From: Phyllobacterium chamaecytisi | GTDB lineage: Bacteria > Pseudomonadota > Alphaproteobacteria > Rhizobiales > Rhizobiaceae | NCBI RefSeq assembly: GCF_020164455.1 | Contig: NZ_JAIQWW010000018.1 | Location: 83,270-147,269, forward strand | DNA length: 64,000 bases | Reading direction: 5' to 3' | Shown here: positions 7,637-18,141 of the stretch, piece by piece | Numbering within the stretch: position 1 is the first letter of the stretch | How the letters are laid out: each line of letters opens with the position of its first letter | Program-made: the position numbers and the translations under genes | The notes under the pieces: generated by a model | The model's database searches: none | Told to the model about the DNA's origin: nothing | What the model saw: only the letters and a program-made list of their open reading frames with translations

Positions 7637-9451
7637 TTAGTCATCGTTGAGGACAAGCCCCTTGGTCAGCTCAAGCGTCTGCAACTCGAACAGGCCGCGA
7701 TAGATGCCTCCATGGAGCCCGATCAACGCTTCGTGGTTACCCTCTTCGGCAATACGGCCGTGCTCGAAAACCAGGAGCCGGTCGAGCGAGCGCACAGTCG
7801 ACAGACGGTGTGCGATCACCAATGTCGTCCGTCCCAGCATCAGCCGCTCCATCGCCTGCTGGATCAGCACTTCCGATTCCGAATCGAGACTGGAAGTGGC
7901 CTCGTCCAGAATAAGAACCGGAGCATCCGCAAGGAAAGCCCTGGCAATGGCCACTCTCTGGCGCTCGCCGCCTGAAAGCTTGACACCGCGTTCGCCCACA
8001 AGCGTGCTGTACCCCTTCGGCAACGCCGTGATGAAGTCATGCGCGCTGGCCTGCCTTGCCGCCTCTTCGATCTCACCTTGCGTGGCACCGGGCCGGGCAT
8101 AGGCGATATTCTCCGCCAGCGAACGATGAAACAGGATTGGCTCCTGTTGCACGATGGCGATCTGCTGGCGCAGCGAAGCCTGTGTGACCCCGGCAATATC
8201 CTGACCATCGATCAGGATCTGGCCCGATTTCACATCATGCAATCGCTGGATCAGCTTGACGAACGTCGTCTTGCCCGAGCCTGAATGACCAACCAGACCG
8301 ACCCGCTCGCCTGCCCGGATCGTCACCGAAAACCGGTCATAAAGCGGCAGGCGATGTGCCCCATAGTGGAACGTCACATTGTCGAACTCGATCTTGCCAT
8401 TGTTGATCCGGATCGGCTTTGCGCCGGGCCGATCTTCAATGCCAAGCGGTTGACTCTGGATATCAACAAGCTCCTCCATGTCATTGACCGAACGCTGCAA
8501 ATTGCGGATGTGCATGCCGACTTCCCGCAAATAGCCCTGCAGGATGAAGAACGAGGTTAGCACGAAGGTGATATCACCCGCACTCGCCTGCCCGTTCGAC
8601 CACAGGATCAGCGCGAAACCGATGACCGCAGCCCTCAGCATTAGCAGCATCGTTCCTTGAGATGTTCCGTTCCAGGTACCACGAACCCAGGTGCGAGCCG
8701 TCCGGTCCCTCCATTTGGTCAAAACGCTGGCGAGACGCGCATCCTCACGGCTTTCTGCACCGAAGCCCTTCACCACCATGTTGCAACTGACGGCATCAGC
8801 CAGCGAACCGCCAAGCTTTGTATCCCAACGATTCGCAAGCCGTGCCATCGGCGCAACGTAACCCAGTGAGAGAGATGCGGTGACAGCAACGAACAGCAAC
8901 GAACCAATGCCGATAATGACGCCCATCAACGGCCAATACCAGGCCATTAGTGCTGTCGAACCAATCAGCATGATCACCGACGGAAACAGCGCCAGCAGCA
9001 GCGTATCGTTCAACAAGTCCAGGGCCCACATACCGCGCGTTACCTTACGAACCGTCGAACCGGCAAAGCTGTTGGCGTGCCACTCCGTCGAGAAACGCTG
9101 GATGCGGTAAAACGCATCTGAGGCAATTTCCATCATCATGTTCAGCGTCAAATCGACAATCTGCATGAAGGTGATATGCCGTAAGATGATTGCACCGAGG
9201 GACAAGGCAAGCAGTGTTGAGAACGCAGCGATTGCCGCGTTCCAGACGACCGCCTCGGTGGCGTGACCATTGACCACAGCGTCGACCAAGCGACCCGAAT
9301 AGAGCGGCGTCAACACGTCGGCCAGTGTCGAGAGCAACACTGCAACTGCAATGACGGCGATTCGCACCGGCTGTCGCTGCCAGTGTAACCAGGTGAATCC
9401 AAGAACGCTGCGGAATGCGCCGCCGCGCAGGTCTTTACGAAATAAAGCCAT
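7637..9451 (-). CDS. ABC exporter, fused membrane and ATPase domains
   Basis: 604 residues from the ATG at 9451 (MALFRKD); an ATG at 9499 would add 16. The N-terminal ABC transmembrane type-1 domain has six helices (first [18 protein letters not shown]). The ATPase domain has Walker [11 protein letters not shown]-loop IVQQEPILF, signature [14 protein letters not shown], Walker [13 protein letters not shown] and H-loop IAHRLSTV. It is the half-transporter architecture of MsbA/LapB-like multidrug or lipid exporters and works as a dimer in the inner membrane. The substrate is not predictable. It lies between gltX and nadE and shares their strand. Confidence 0.92.
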   Translation of the reverse strand: MALFRKDLRGGAFRSVLGFTWLHWQRQPVRIAVIAVAVLLSTLADVLTPLYSGRLVDAVVNGHATEAVVWNAAIAAFSTLLALSLGAIILRHITFMQIVDLTLNMMMEIASDAFYRIQRFSTEWHANSFAGSTVRKVTRGMWALDLLNDTLLLALFPSVIMLIGSTALMAWYWPLMGVIIGIGSLLFVAVTASLSLGYVAPMARLANRWDTKLGGSLADAVSCNMVVKGFGAESREDARLASVLTKWRDRTARTWVRGTWNGTSQGTMLLMLRAAVIGFALILWSNGQASAGDITFVLTSFFILQGYLREVGMHIRNLQRSVNDMEELVDIQSQPLGIEDRPGAKPIRINNGKIEFDNVTFHYGAHRLPLYDRFSVTIRAGERVGLVGHSGSGKTTFVKLIQRLHDVKSGQILIDGQDIAGVTQASLRQQIAIVQQEPILFHRSLAENIAYARPGATQGEIEEAARQASAHDFITALPKGYSTLVGERGVKLSGGERQRVAIARAFLADAPVLILDEATSSLDSESEVLIQQAMERLMLGRTTLVIAHRLSTVRSLDRLLVFEHGRIAEEGNHEALIGLHGGIYRGLFELQTLELTKGLVLNDD

Positions 9452-9813
9452 GACGATTGTCCGATGCGAATACGCACCAGCCTCAATAGAAAAATGCAAA
9501 CGGGAATGCCGTGAAAAAGAAGACAGAATCAGTACGGCATGAATGATCTGGCAACTCGCCTGAATACAGGAAAGGCCATTATCGGCGATGAGTTACCTTG
9601 ACCGGTGAAGTCAATCGAAAGGCAAACAAGCCTTTCGTCATCACGTGTCAGGAACGAGCGCCGCCCCGCGGGGACATAAACATGGGTGCCATTCGAGAAC
9701 CTCCCGGTCGTTATTGCCGGAGGTCGGCTTATAGTTGAATCGTTTTGCGCCGCCAAGTGTCTTTTTTTTTGCGATCGGTTTTCAAGAATCGGGTGCGACC
9801 AGATTGCAACAGT
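9452..9813. other. intergenic region, no supported gene
   Basis: 362 bases between the ABC exporter start and the nadE stop. It contains an imperfect inverted repeat around CCTCCCGG...CCGGAGG (about 9703-9722) and a run of ten T at about 9763-9772. A 75-codon minus-strand frame (9529-9756) has no Shine-Dalgarno site or recognisable sequence. It is probably the exporter promoter plus the nadE 3' region. Confidence 0.5.
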
Positions 9814-11490
9814 TTACTGCGATCGATCCCGAAACCGGTTGGTGATGGGATAGCGCCGATCACGGCCGAAATTCTTCTTCGTCACCTTGACCCCCGGGGC
9901 CGACTGGCGGCGCTTGTATTCGGCGATGTAGAGCAGGTGTTCGATACGCTCGACCGTGGCACGATCATGACCGCGTTCGACGATTTCATCGACGCCCATC
10001 TCGTGTTCGACGAGGCATTCGAGGATATCGTCAAGAACCGGATAAGGCGGCAGCGAATCCTGGTCGGTCTGGTTTTCCCGCAGCTCTGCCGAGGGTGCCT
10101 TGCTGATGATATTCACCGGAATAACTTCGCCAGACGGACCCAGGCCGCCCGCAGGGACGTTTTTGTTGCGCCATTCCGACATGGCATAGACCTGCATCTT
10201 GTAGAGATCCTTGATCGGATTGTAGCCGCCGTTCATGTCGCCATAGAGCGTGGCATAGCCAACCGACATTTCCGACTTATTGCCCGTGGTGACGACCATG
10301 GAACCGAACTTGTTGGAAATCGCCATAAGGATGGTACCGCGGGCACGGCTCTGCAGGTTCTCCTCGGTTATGCCCTCCTTGGTACCCTCGAAGGTGGGCG
10401 CAAGCGCCTTGAGGAAGCCCTCAACCGGCTCAAAGATCGGGACGATATCATAGCGGCAGCCAAGCAACTTGGCGCAGTCTTCGGCGTCCTTCAGCGAGTC
10501 CTTCGACGTATAGGTGTAAGGCATCATGACAGCCCGCAGGCGTTCTTCCCCCAATGCGTCCACCGCGAGCGCGGCGCAGATTGCAGAGTCGATGCCGCCA
10601 GACAGACCAAGCACAACGTCCTTGAATCCGTTCTTGTTGACGTAGTCACGCAGGCCAAGCATGCAGGCGCGGTAGTCCGCTTCCTCCCCTTCCGGGATTC
10701 GCGACATCGGGCCTTCAGTGCAGGTCCAGCCATCTGCGCCGCGTCGCCATGTCGTGACAATCAACTGCTCCTCAAACTGCGACATCTGGAAAGCAAGGTT
10801 TTTATCGCCATTGAACGCGAAGGAAGCGCCGTCGAAAATCAGGTCGTCCTGCCCCCCAAGCTGATTGGCGAAAATCAATGGCAACCCCGTCTCAATCACC
10901 TGTCGTAGCGCCACCTGATAACGCACATCGACCTTGCCGCGATAATAGGGAGAGCCATTCGGCACGCAGAGAATTTCCGCACCGCTCTCCGCCAATGTCT
11001 CGCAGACACCGAGGTCGCCCCAGATATCCTCGCAGATCGGAATACCGATGCGAACGCCGCGAAAATTCACCGGGCCCGGCATCGGACCAGCCTGGAACAC
11101 TCGCTTTTCGTCAAACTCGCCATAATTGGGCAGGTCGACCTTGAAACGTTCGGCAATCACCTTGCCACCATCCAGCACCATGACCGAGTTGTGAAGGCCG
11201 GACTCACGCTTGAGGGGCGTGCCGATAATGACGCCAGGTCCGCCATCCGCAGTATCCAAAGCGAATTCCTCAACTGCTTTCTCGCAAGCATCCATGAAGG
11301 CGCGTTTCAGCACCAGATCCTCCGGCGGATAACCGGAAATGAAAAGCTCGGTGTAGAGGACCAGATCGGCGCCTTGACGTGCAGCGTCAGCGCGAGCCTC
11401 GCGTGCCTTTGCCAGATTGCCCTTGATATCGCCCAGCACCGGATTGAGCTGAGCGATGGCGATACGGAGAATGTCGGGATTTTTGCTCAT
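9814..11490 (-). CDS. nadE: glutamine-dependent NAD+ synthetase
   Basis: 558 residues from the ATG at 11490 (MSKNPDILRIAIAQLNP); an ATG at 11499 would add three. The N-terminal nitrilase-type glutaminase domain carries YTELFISGYPPEDL (Glu), the Lys region FKVDLPNYGEFDE and the nucleophile IPICEDIWGD (Cys). The C-terminal ATP-PP synthetase domain has the SGGIDS P-loop and TTGNKSEMSVGYATLYGD. It converts deamido-NAD to NAD using glutamine and ATP, the last step of NAD synthesis. Confidence 0.96.
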   Translation of the reverse strand: MSKNPDILRIAIAQLNPVLGDIKGNLAKAREARADAARQGADLVLYTELFISGYPPEDLVLKRAFMDACEKAVEEFALDTADGGPGVIIGTPLKRESGLHNSVMVLDGGKVIAERFKVDLPNYGEFDEKRVFQAGPMPGPVNFRGVRIGIPICEDIWGDLGVCETLAESGAEILCVPNGSPYYRGKVDVRYQVALRQVIETGLPLIFANQLGGQDDLIFDGASFAFNGDKNLAFQMSQFEEQLIVTTWRRGADGWTCTEGPMSRIPEGEEADYRACMLGLRDYVNKNGFKDVVLGLSGGIDSAICAALAVDALGEERLRAVMMPYTYTSKDSLKDAEDCAKLLGCRYDIVPIFEPVEGFLKALAPTFEGTKEGITEENLQSRARGTILMAISNKFGSMVVTTGNKSEMSVGYATLYGDMNGGYNPIKDLYKMQVYAMSEWRNKNVPAGGLGPSGEVIPVNIISKAPSAELRENQTDQDSLPPYPVLDDILECLVEHEMGVDEIVERGHDRATVERIEHLLYIAEYKRRQSAPGVKVTKKNFGRDRRYPITNRFRDRSQ

Positions 11491-11543
11491 AATGAACATA
11501 TATCGTTTCGTTGGTGGAAAAACAATGTTTGATCAAGCAGCGG

Positions 11544-11894
11544 TCAGGTAAAAAACACGCTCCACACGGTATAGACCCAGACGGTAGCGACAAGGATAAC
11601 CGAGATCAGCACCGCAAGCGATCCGCAATCCTTGGCGATCTGGATCTCGCGATGAAAATCCAGTGAAACCGCATCACAGGCGGCCTCGATACCGGTATTG
11701 AGTACTTCGATCATGATCAGAAACAGTACTGATCCCGTAAGGAGCAGGAACGAAAGCCCGGTCGGCGCGATGAATGCCGCAACGGGAATGGCGAGAATAA
11801 ACAGCATAAGTTCCTGCTGAACCGCCTTCTCATGCTGCGCCAGATGCTTCAGCGCACGCATGGAATTTATGAATGCGAGTACCAGACGCTGCAT
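11544..11894 (-). CDS. dgkA: diacylglycerol kinase
   Basis: 116 residues. The ATG at 11894 follows GGGAG. The frame stays open further upstream, but only as antisense of the GFA gene region. This is a small integral membrane kinase with three transmembrane helices (LMLFILAIPVAAF, FLLLTGSVLFLIMIEVLNTGIE, LAVLISVILVATVWVY). The signature EVLNTGIEAACD is the DgkA catalytic motif. It phosphorylates diacylglycerol to phosphatidate, recycling lipid from osmoregulated glucan or LPS modification. Confidence 0.93.
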   Translation of the reverse strand: MQRLVLAFINSMRALKHLAQHEKAVQQELMLFILAIPVAAFIAPTGLSFLLLTGSVLFLIMIEVLNTGIEAACDAVSLDFHREIQIAKDCGSLAVLISVILVATVWVYTVWSVFFT

Positions 11895-11946
11895 GCCCGC
11901 TCCCGAGTTGTTAGCTACGGCAGGTATAAGGAGAGTTCGCTGCGCG

Positions 11947-12375
11947 TCAATCCTGTCCGTCGGACGCAACCACGACTCCACCACCACTCCTTGCGTACTT
12001 GGGCAGGTCATCGTCAATCTGATAGTAGTCGCCCTTGTCCTCGACAAAGATATGACTTTCTCCATGCAGGCCGGACGGTTGATCGAATGATCCTGCCATG
12101 ACGGAAATATAATCGAGATTATTATGCTTCCAGAAGAGCACTGACCCGCAATTCTTGCAGAAGCCACGGCGGGCAAATTCACTTGCCTCATACCAGCTGA
12201 TATTTTCTTCGCCGGAAATGTCGATCGAATCGTCCTGGACGTTCGTCGCAGCGTAAAAATGGCCCGACTGTTTGCGGCATTGCGAGCAATGGCAGTAGAC
12301 AACACCACGCAGCTTGCCGCGCGTTTCGAAATGTACTCTGCCGCACAGGCATGAACCCCGATGCAACTCCATCAT
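11947..12375 (-). CDS. GFA-family zinc protein
   Basis: 142 residues. Cys motifs match the GFA/CENP-V fold: CLCGRV, YCHCSQCRKQSG and GFCKNCGSVLFW, giving the two zinc sites of this family. Founding members are called glutathione-dependent formaldehyde-activating enzymes, but most paralogues have no proven reaction. An ATG at 12372 is an alternative start. It lies 52 bp before dgkA on the same strand. Confidence 0.88.
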   Translation of the reverse strand: MMELHRGSCLCGRVHFETRGKLRGVVYCHCSQCRKQSGHFYAATNVQDDSIDISGEENISWYEASEFARRGFCKNCGSVLFWKHNNLDYISVMAGSFDQPSGLHGESHIFVEDKGDYYQIDDDLPKYARSGGGVVVASDGQD

Positions 12376-12438
12376 GCTCTCACCCCGTTATTGTCGAGAA
12401 CAAAACATAAGCGATACCACAGGCACCGCCTTTCGCAT

Positions 12439-13614
12439 TCACGTCTTTGCCGGACGCTTCGAAGACAGACTGAGCAGGAAAGCCCCGAAGACCGCTGACA
12501 GCAACGAGCCGAGCAGAACGCCGAGCTTGGTTTCATCCTGCAACAATGGGGAATTCGCGTAGGCAAGCAGACCGATGAACAGGCTCATCGTGAAACCGAT
12601 CCCACAAAGCGTAGCGACACCATACATTTGCAGCCAGGTTGTGCCAGCAGGCCGTTCGGCCAGACGAAGCTTGATCGCTAGCCAGGCAAAGGAGAACACG
12701 CCGACCTGCTTGCCGACAAACAGGCCAGCTGCCACACCGAGCGGAACCGGATCGGCAAGGTTCGACAGCGACACGTTGCTGAAGGAAACGCCGGCGTTGG
12801 CGAAACCGAAGATTGGCACGATCAGAAAGCCAACCCACGGCTGAATAGCATGCTCGAGTTCGACCAGCGGGGAATCACCCTCCCCCTTCGTGCCGCGCAG
12901 CGGGATAGCCAGGGCCAGCAGCACACCGGCAATCGTCGCATGGATCCCCGATTTGAAGACGAGGATCCAGAGGATCACCCCGAGAACGAGATAAGCCCAA
13001 AGCCTAACGATACCCATCATGTTCATCAGCATAAGTATTGTGAACACGGCGGCGACACCGGCTAACGCTGGGATGTTCAATCCCTCCGTATAAAACAAGG
13101 CAATGATGATGACCGCACCCAGATCATCGATGATGGCAAGGGCCGTCAAAAAGACCTTCACTGACAACGGAACGCGCGACCCGAGCAGCGACAGAACGCC
13201 CAGCGAAAAGGCGATATCGGTGGCGGTCGGGATGGCCCAACCGCGAACTGTCTCACCCTCATTAAAAGCAAGAAAGATCAGGGCGGGAACGACCATACCA
13301 CCGACAGCCGCAAACCCCGGCAATGCGCGCCGCGACCAGCTCGACAGTTGACCGCTGATCATCTCCCGCTTGATTTCGAGGCCAACCAGCAGGAAAAACA
13401 CGGCCATAAGCGCATCGTTCACCCAATGAAGAATGCTCAGGCCGCCAACATAAGTCTTCAGCAGACCGAAATAATATCCGCTCAAGGGAGAGTTGGCGGC
13501 AATCAGTGCCAGCGCCGCGACCGCCATCAGAATGATGCCGCCGGAGGCCTCACTCTCAATGAACGAACGGAAAGACGCTGACAGGCGGATTCGGCGGACG
13601 GGTTTTGGATCCAT
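12439..13614 (-). CDS. nhaA: Na+/H+ antiporter NhaA
   Basis: 391 residues, about 12 transmembrane helices. Diagnostic stretches are [20 protein letters not shown] at the N-terminus, [16 protein letters not shown], and [15 protein letters not shown] and [17 protein letters not shown], which carry the paired aspartates (equivalent to D163/D164 of E. coli NhaA). The C-terminus has [15 protein letters not shown]. It exchanges one Na+ or Li+ for two H+ across the inner membrane in pH and sodium homeostasis. Read alone, with the aroF terminator just upstream of its start. Confidence 0.96.
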   Translation of the reverse strand: MDPKPVRRIRLSASFRSFIESEASGGIILMAVAALALIAANSPLSGYYFGLLKTYVGGLSILHWVNDALMAVFFLLVGLEIKREMISGQLSSWSRRALPGFAAVGGMVVPALIFLAFNEGETVRGWAIPTATDIAFSLGVLSLLGSRVPLSVKVFLTALAIIDDLGAVIIIALFYTEGLNIPALAGVAAVFTILMLMNMMGIVRLWAYLVLGVILWILVFKSGIHATIAGVLLALAIPLRGTKGEGDSPLVELEHAIQPWVGFLIVPIFGFANAGVSFSNVSLSNLADPVPLGVAAGLFVGKQVGVFSFAWLAIKLRLAERPAGTTWLQMYGVATLCGIGFTMSLFIGLLAYANSPLLQDETKLGVLLGSLLSAVFGAFLLSLSSKRPAKT

Positions 13615-13678
13615 GAGACCTTGATAGAATCTCGAACGGCAAAACTCCAGCCCAAACGTTTTGATTACTGAAATTGAA

Positions 13679-13702
13679 AAAGGCGGCCCAAAGGACCGCC
13701 TT
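13679..13702 (-). terminator. terminator of aroF
   Basis: An AAGGCGG/CCGCCTT stem extended by CC/GG, with a short loop and T5 on the minus strand. It lies 23 bp beyond the aroF stop and before the nhaA start. Confidence 0.88.
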
Positions 13703-13724
13703 CTATTTCACGAATACCTGAAGA

Positions 13725-15104
13725 TTAACCGTTGACGGCCATTTTCTGTGGATGGCTGTCGCGCTCTTTCTTCAGAAGTTCCGCAACCAGAAACGCCAAT
13801 TCCAGCGCCTGATCGGCATTGAGGCGCGGGTCGCAATGGGTATGGTAGCGATCCTGCAGATCTTCTGCCAGAACCGCCCGCGCACCACCAGTGCATTCCG
13901 TGACGTTATTGCCGGTCATCTCGATGTGGATACCGCCCGGATAAGTTCCTTCCGCATGATGCACTCCAAAGAAGGTCTCGACTTCCTTCAGAATACGGTC
14001 GAATGGCCGTGTTTTGTAGCCATTGGCAGTGATGGTGTTGCCATGCATGGGATCACAGGACCACACGACCTCACGGCCCTCTTTCTGCACCGCACGAATG
14101 AGCTTCGGCAGGTGATCGGCAACCTTGTCGTGACCGAAGCGGGCGATCAATGTCAGGCGACCCGGCTCGTTTGCAGGATTGAGCAGATCGATCAGTCGCA
14201 GGAGATCATCAGCTTCCAGTGACGGACCGCATTTCAGCCCCAGCGGGTTTTTAATGCCACGGCAGTATTCCACATGGGCATGATCCGCCTGACGCGTGCG
14301 GTCACCAACCCAGATCATATGGCCGGACGTCGCATACCAGTCGCCAGACGTCGAATCGACGCGGGTCAGTGCTTCCTCATAACCAAGAAGCAACGCTTCG
14401 TGACTTGTGTAAAAATCCGTCTCGCGCAACTGGGCATTTGTTTCCGCGGTAATGCCAACAGCGCGCATGAAGTCGACTGTCTCGGAGATGCGACGTGCCA
14501 ACTGGCCATAGCGCTCGCCTTGAGGGCTATCGGCAACGAAACCCATCATCCACTGATTGACGTTCTCCAAATTGGCATAACCACCCTGGGCGAAAGCGCG
14601 CAGAAGATTGAGCGTCGCGGCGGATTGGCGGTAAGCCATTTCCTGACGAGCCGGATCCGGGGTGCGCGACTGTTCGGTGAACTCGGTGCCATTGATAATA
14701 TCGCCGCGATAGATCGGGAGCTCGATGCCGTCTTTGGTTTCGGTGTCGGAGGTGCGCGGCTTGGCGAACTGACCCGCGATACGGCCCACTTTGACGATAG
14801 GCTGAGAAGCACCAAAGGTCAGCACAACGGCCATCTGAAGGAAGACGCGGAAGAAATCTCTAATATTATCCGCACCATGTTCGGCAAAGCTCTCGGCGCA
14901 ATCGCCGCCTTGCAACAGAAAGCTTTCACCCCTGGAAACAGCCGCAAGCTGCTTCTTGAGCTTGCGTGCTTCACCTGCAAAAACCAAAGGCGGATAAGTC
15001 CGAAGACGGGCCTCGACATCGCTCACAGCCTGAGCGTCCGGATAATAAGGAACCTGCTTGATAGGTTTGCCTCTCCAGGAAGTCGGTGTCCAGTTCTTGG
15101 TCAT
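13725..15104 (-). CDS. aroF: 3-deoxy-7-phosphoheptulonate synthase, class II
   Basis: 459 residues. It opens [20 protein letters not shown] and has the class II motifs [45 protein letters not shown], and the C-terminal [18 protein letters not shown]. It condenses PEP and erythrose-4-phosphate, the first step of the shikimate pathway. Class II (plant/actinobacterial type) is usual in Rhizobiales. A 16-bp perfect palindrome lies 50 bp upstream of the start, and its own terminator follows. Confidence 0.96.
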   Translation of the reverse strand: MTKNWTPTSWRGKPIKQVPYYPDAQAVSDVEARLRTYPPLVFAGEARKLKKQLAAVSRGESFLLQGGDCAESFAEHGADNIRDFFRVFLQMAVVLTFGASQPIVKVGRIAGQFAKPRTSDTETKDGIELPIYRGDIINGTEFTEQSRTPDPARQEMAYRQSAATLNLLRAFAQGGYANLENVNQWMMGFVADSPQGERYGQLARRISETVDFMRAVGITAETNAQLRETDFYTSHEALLLGYEEALTRVDSTSGDWYATSGHMIWVGDRTRQADHAHVEYCRGIKNPLGLKCGPSLEADDLLRLIDLLNPANEPGRLTLIARFGHDKVADHLPKLIRAVQKEGREVVWSCDPMHGNTITANGYKTRPFDRILKEVETFFGVHHAEGTYPGGIHIEMTGNNVTECTGGARAVLAEDLQDRYHTHCDPRLNADQALELAFLVAELLKKERDSHPQKMAVNG

Positions 15105-15154
15105 TATTGCACCTGTTACTTGCTTTCCACATTGGTAGCGATTGTTGGAGACTA

Positions 15155-15170
15155 TCCGGTCCAGACCGGA
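15155..15170. promoter_or_regulatory. palindrome upstream of aroF
   Basis: TCCGGTC-CA-GACCGGA is a perfect 7-bp inverted repeat with a 2-bp centre, about 50 bp before the aroF ATG. It may be an operator or a short hairpin in the leader. No T-run follows, so a terminator is unlikely. The regulator is unknown. Confidence 0.4.
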
Positions 15171-15298
15171 AGGCGCTCATATAGTCCAATTATGAGGGAT
15201 ATACCAGTCCTGTTGGCGGCCAGCGCGGCTGATCCCGTTATGACGCCGCAGGCGAATGTAACTGGACATAAAAAATGAAAACCGGGCTAAGTTTAATC

Positions 15299-15952
15299 TC
15301 ACTTTACGTCGGCAGCTGCCGCTTCATCCATGTCCTGAGGATCGGTAAAGTTCGCGCCGATTTCCTCCAACAGCCTATCAAACATGTCGATCTCTTTGTC
15401 GCTGAGTTTCACGGCGCGCGGATAGGTCGGTGACGGGCGGTCCCTGTAAATCGGCGTGTTGAAATATTCCGTTTTGAGAACGAACCGACGAAGTCCTTCC
15501 TCACCGTGCTCGACCAGAAAACCCTGCATAACCGCATCCAGATAGGATTGCAGGATCATCGGCGGTTGCGGATGAATTGGTACATATTGATGCGCCTCAT
15601 AGACGAAGATTGGCATGCCGTCGGGAAAAGGCAGTGCAGTCTCGATTTGTTCAGGCAGGACGCTGCGGCGGTCGTAATTTTCCTCGCGCAAATCGACGGC
15701 TGCAAGGTTTTCCAGATAATCGAAAACAAGCAGACCATCCACGCTGGAATTTTCGTCGCGACGAACAGACAATAGAGCGGCGTGAAGTCCGGCTTCGCGA
15801 GGACTTGCGCGCCACAATCTCCTCCAGCCATGAAGTTTTGCAGGCATGGCGTGAACTATATTGGTTCGCAACGTATGGCGGTTTACCAGCGAGCCATAAC
15901 CGAAATAAGCGACAAGTTTGCCGCTCTTCGCAAGGACTTCAATTTCACCCAT
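15299..15952 (-). CDS. gamma-glutamylcyclotransferase-like protein
   Basis: 217 residues from the ATG at 15952; an ATG at 15967 would add five. The GGCT signature YFGYGSLV is followed by HGWRRLWRAS. The acidic catalytic region DLREENYDRRSVLP carries the expected Glu. The family cleaves gamma-glutamyl peptides to 5-oxoproline. It overlaps the 3' end of gor by 8 bp, so the two are co-transcribed, suggesting a role in glutathione turnover. Confidence 0.82.
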   Translation of the reverse strand: MGEIEVLAKSGKLVAYFGYGSLVNRHTLRTNIVHAMPAKLHGWRRLWRASPREAGLHAALLSVRRDENSSVDGLLVFDYLENLAAVDLREENYDRRSVLPEQIETALPFPDGMPIFVYEAHQYVPIHPQPPMILQSYLDAVMQGFLVEHGEEGLRRFVLKTEYFNTPIYRDRPSPTYPRAVKLSDKEIDMFDRLLEEIGANFTDPQDMDEAAAADVK

Positions 15953-17339
15953 CAACACGTTGGCCATTCACCAATCTATAGCTCGGCTTGTACATGGTCA
16001 CCAACTCTTCTGAAGCTGTAGGATGCACTGCCATTGTGCGGTCGAAATCATCCTTGGTGCAGCCGGCTTTGATGGGAATGGCCAAAAGTTGAGCCATTTC
16101 ACCCGCATCGGGGCCCAAGATATGCGCACCGATGACCTTCCTGCTGGCGGCATCGACTATCAGCTTGGTCAGCATTTTGTCCTTGGCGCCGGATAGCGTA
16201 TTGCGCATCGGGCGGAAAAGAGCACGGTACACCTCGATCTCCCTGAACTCCTTGGCTGCCTCTTCTTCGGTCAATCCCACGGTACCGATTTCGGGTTGAG
16301 AGAAAACCGCTGTCGCGATCTGGCGGTGGTCAGGTTTGGTCGGATTGTTTTTAAACGCCGTCTCGATAAAGCACATGGCCTCATGAATGGCGACCGGCGT
16401 CAGTTGAACACGATTGGTCACGTCGCCTACAGCCCAGATGTTCGCCTTGCTCGTACGCGAATACTCGTCGACCTTGACTGCGCCAAGTTCGTCGAGTTCG
16501 ACACCCGCCTCTTCCAGGCCCAACGATTTCGTGTTTGGTGCCCGGCCAATGGCCAGCATGACCTGATCCGCAACAAGCTCATCCCCCGAATAAAGGCGTA
16601 CACCCAGCCTCCCGTCAGGCTGGCGTTTGACTTCCTCGATGACCTCCACGCAACGGACGTGGATACCTTTGGCAACCATAGCCGCGTGCAGTAACTGCCG
16701 CAGATCGTGGTCAAAGCGCGACAGGATTTCCTTGCCGCGGTAGATCAGCGTCGTTTCGACGCCGAGACCATGGAAGATATTGGCGAATTCAACTGCGATG
16801 TAGCCACCGCCCTCGATAATGATGGCCTTTGGTAGCTGTTGGAGATGGAATGTCTCATTGGAGCTGATGCACAATTCGTGTCCCGGTAAAGCCGGATGCG
16901 GGTTTGGATGGCCGCCGGTGGCGATAAGAATCTGGTCAGCAGTCACGCGCTGGCCAGTCTTGAGAATTTCGATGGTGTGATCGTCGACAAGCACCGCGCG
17001 GCTGTCGAAAATCTCGACGTCAGAATTGTCGAGCCCCTGCCGGTAAAGGCCCTCTAGCCGCCCGATCTCCCGATCCTTGTTCGCAACCAGCGTCGGCCAA
17101 TCGAACCTGGTTTCTCCAACGCTCCAGCCATAACCGGCCGCAGCCTCGAAATGTTCGGAAAACTGCGACGCGTAGACAAAAAGCTTTTTCGGCACGCAGC
17201 CACGGATGACACAGGTGCCACCCATACGGTATTCTTCGGCGAGCCCGACTTTCTTGCCCATGGCGCCGGTAAGCCTTCCGGCGCGTACACCGCCCGACCC
17301 TCCCCCAATGACGAAAAGGGCATAATCATAGCTTGGCAT
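15945..17339 (-). CDS. gor: glutathione-disulfide reductase
   Basis: 464 residues. It has the FAD-binding motif ALFVIGGGSGGVRAGR, the redox-active disulfide GGTCVIRGCVPKKL, the NAD(P) fold IIIEGGGYIAVEFANI, IWAVGDVTNRVQLTPVA, and the C-terminal catalytic base VHPTASEELVTMY (His/Glu). It reduces oxidised glutathione with NADPH in the cytoplasm. It is transcribed before the cyclotransferase gene and after DUF2059, from which a strong terminator separates it. Confidence 0.95.
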   Translation of the reverse strand: MPSYDYALFVIGGGSGGVRAGRLTGAMGKKVGLAEEYRMGGTCVIRGCVPKKLFVYASQFSEHFEAAAGYGWSVGETRFDWPTLVANKDREIGRLEGLYRQGLDNSDVEIFDSRAVLVDDHTIEILKTGQRVTADQILIATGGHPNPHPALPGHELCISSNETFHLQQLPKAIIIEGGGYIAVEFANIFHGLGVETTLIYRGKEILSRFDHDLRQLLHAAMVAKGIHVRCVEVIEEVKRQPDGRLGVRLYSGDELVADQVMLAIGRAPNTKSLGLEEAGVELDELGAVKVDEYSRTSKANIWAVGDVTNRVQLTPVAIHEAMCFIETAFKNNPTKPDHRQIATAVFSQPEIGTVGLTEEEAAKEFREIEVYRALFRPMRNTLSGAKDKMLTKLIVDAASRKVIGAHILGPDAGEMAQLLAIPIKAGCTKDDFDRTMAVHPTASEELVTMYKPSYRLVNGQRVDG

Positions 17340-17405
17340 GGTGCAAAAACTCCGAATCTGATGAGCAGCGCTTATATATGGGTTGTATCTTGGCCACTTA
17401 AAAGA

Positions 17406-17433
17406 ACAAAGCCCGGCTGACGGCCGGGCTTTG
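17406..17433 (-). terminator. terminator of the DUF2059 gene
   Basis: A perfect 10-bp stem AAAGCCCGGC/GCCGGGCTTT with a 5-nt loop; the minus strand continues TTTGTTCTTTT. It separates the DUF2059 gene from gor. Confidence 0.9.
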
Positions 17434-17457
17434 CATAATATTCAATTGAACCCGTCC

Positions 17458-18036
17458 TTACGGCTGCTTTGGTTGAGCTGGTGCAGGAGCCGCTGGCGCT
17501 TGGGCAGGCGCTGTCGCAGCCGCTGCCGCAACGACCTTCTCAGCAACGGCCTGGGCAAGATCGCGCGCGATGCCGCGCTGCCAGATGCCGGCGGCCTTCA
17601 TGACTTCACGCGTAACGATCGGACCTTCGGACAACAGCTTCTTACCAGCCTCGGAATTATAAAAACCGGTGATGGCGTTCAGTTCTTCTTCGCTGAATGA
17701 CACCGCATAGGCGCGGGCGGCTTCATTTTCGAGATCGGCACGACGTGCTGCAAGCGCCAGGGCCTGTTCGTCGACGGCTGCGCCGATGATAGACTCAAGG
17801 TTTGGATCCTTCTGGATCAACTCACCCTTCAGCTGCTGCGCAACGCCAGGCAGGATCGAGTCGAATTGGTCCGTTGCCTTGATTGCGGAAATAGCAGCTC
17901 GGGCGGCAGCCAGATGCGACGGGGTGATGTTATTGTTGGTGTTCGTATCCTGCGCCTGAGCGGCGCTGAAACCGCCAAGCATAATTACGACGGCCAAAGG
18001 TGCAATCAAGCGGCGGAAGCCAGTTGCTCGGTTCAT
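17458..18036 (-). CDS. periplasmic DUF2059 protein
   Basis: 192 residues from the ATG at 18036, chosen because GGAGCG lies upstream; the frame is open for 14 more codons. A signal peptide (LIAPLAVVIMLGGFSAAQAQ) is followed by the DUF2059 helical domain (ELNAITGFYNSEAGKKLLSE is the family signature) and an Ala/Pro-rich tail. Function unknown; probably periplasmic. Confidence 0.87.
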   Translation of the reverse strand: MNRATGFRRLIAPLAVVIMLGGFSAAQAQDTNTNNNITPSHLAAARAAISAIKATDQFDSILPGVAQQLKGELIQKDPNLESIIGAAVDEQALALAARRADLENEAARAYAVSFSEEELNAITGFYNSEAGKKLLSEGPIVTREVMKAAGIWQRGIARDLAQAVAEKVVAAAAATAPAQAPAAPAPAQPKQP

Positions 18037-18141
18037 GAATTTATCGCTCCGTTTTCGACGTTGTCGCGCATAACCCAAAAATCATCCTCGATTTTCAGAA
18101 GGCTTTGCGCAGGATTTAAAGTGCGTCTGCTTCAAGTGCCT

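Noticed and set aside
9745..10908. 387-codon plus frame opposite nadE
   Set aside because: Antisense shadow of an intact nadE with all active-site motifs; no ribosome site or recognisable sequence.
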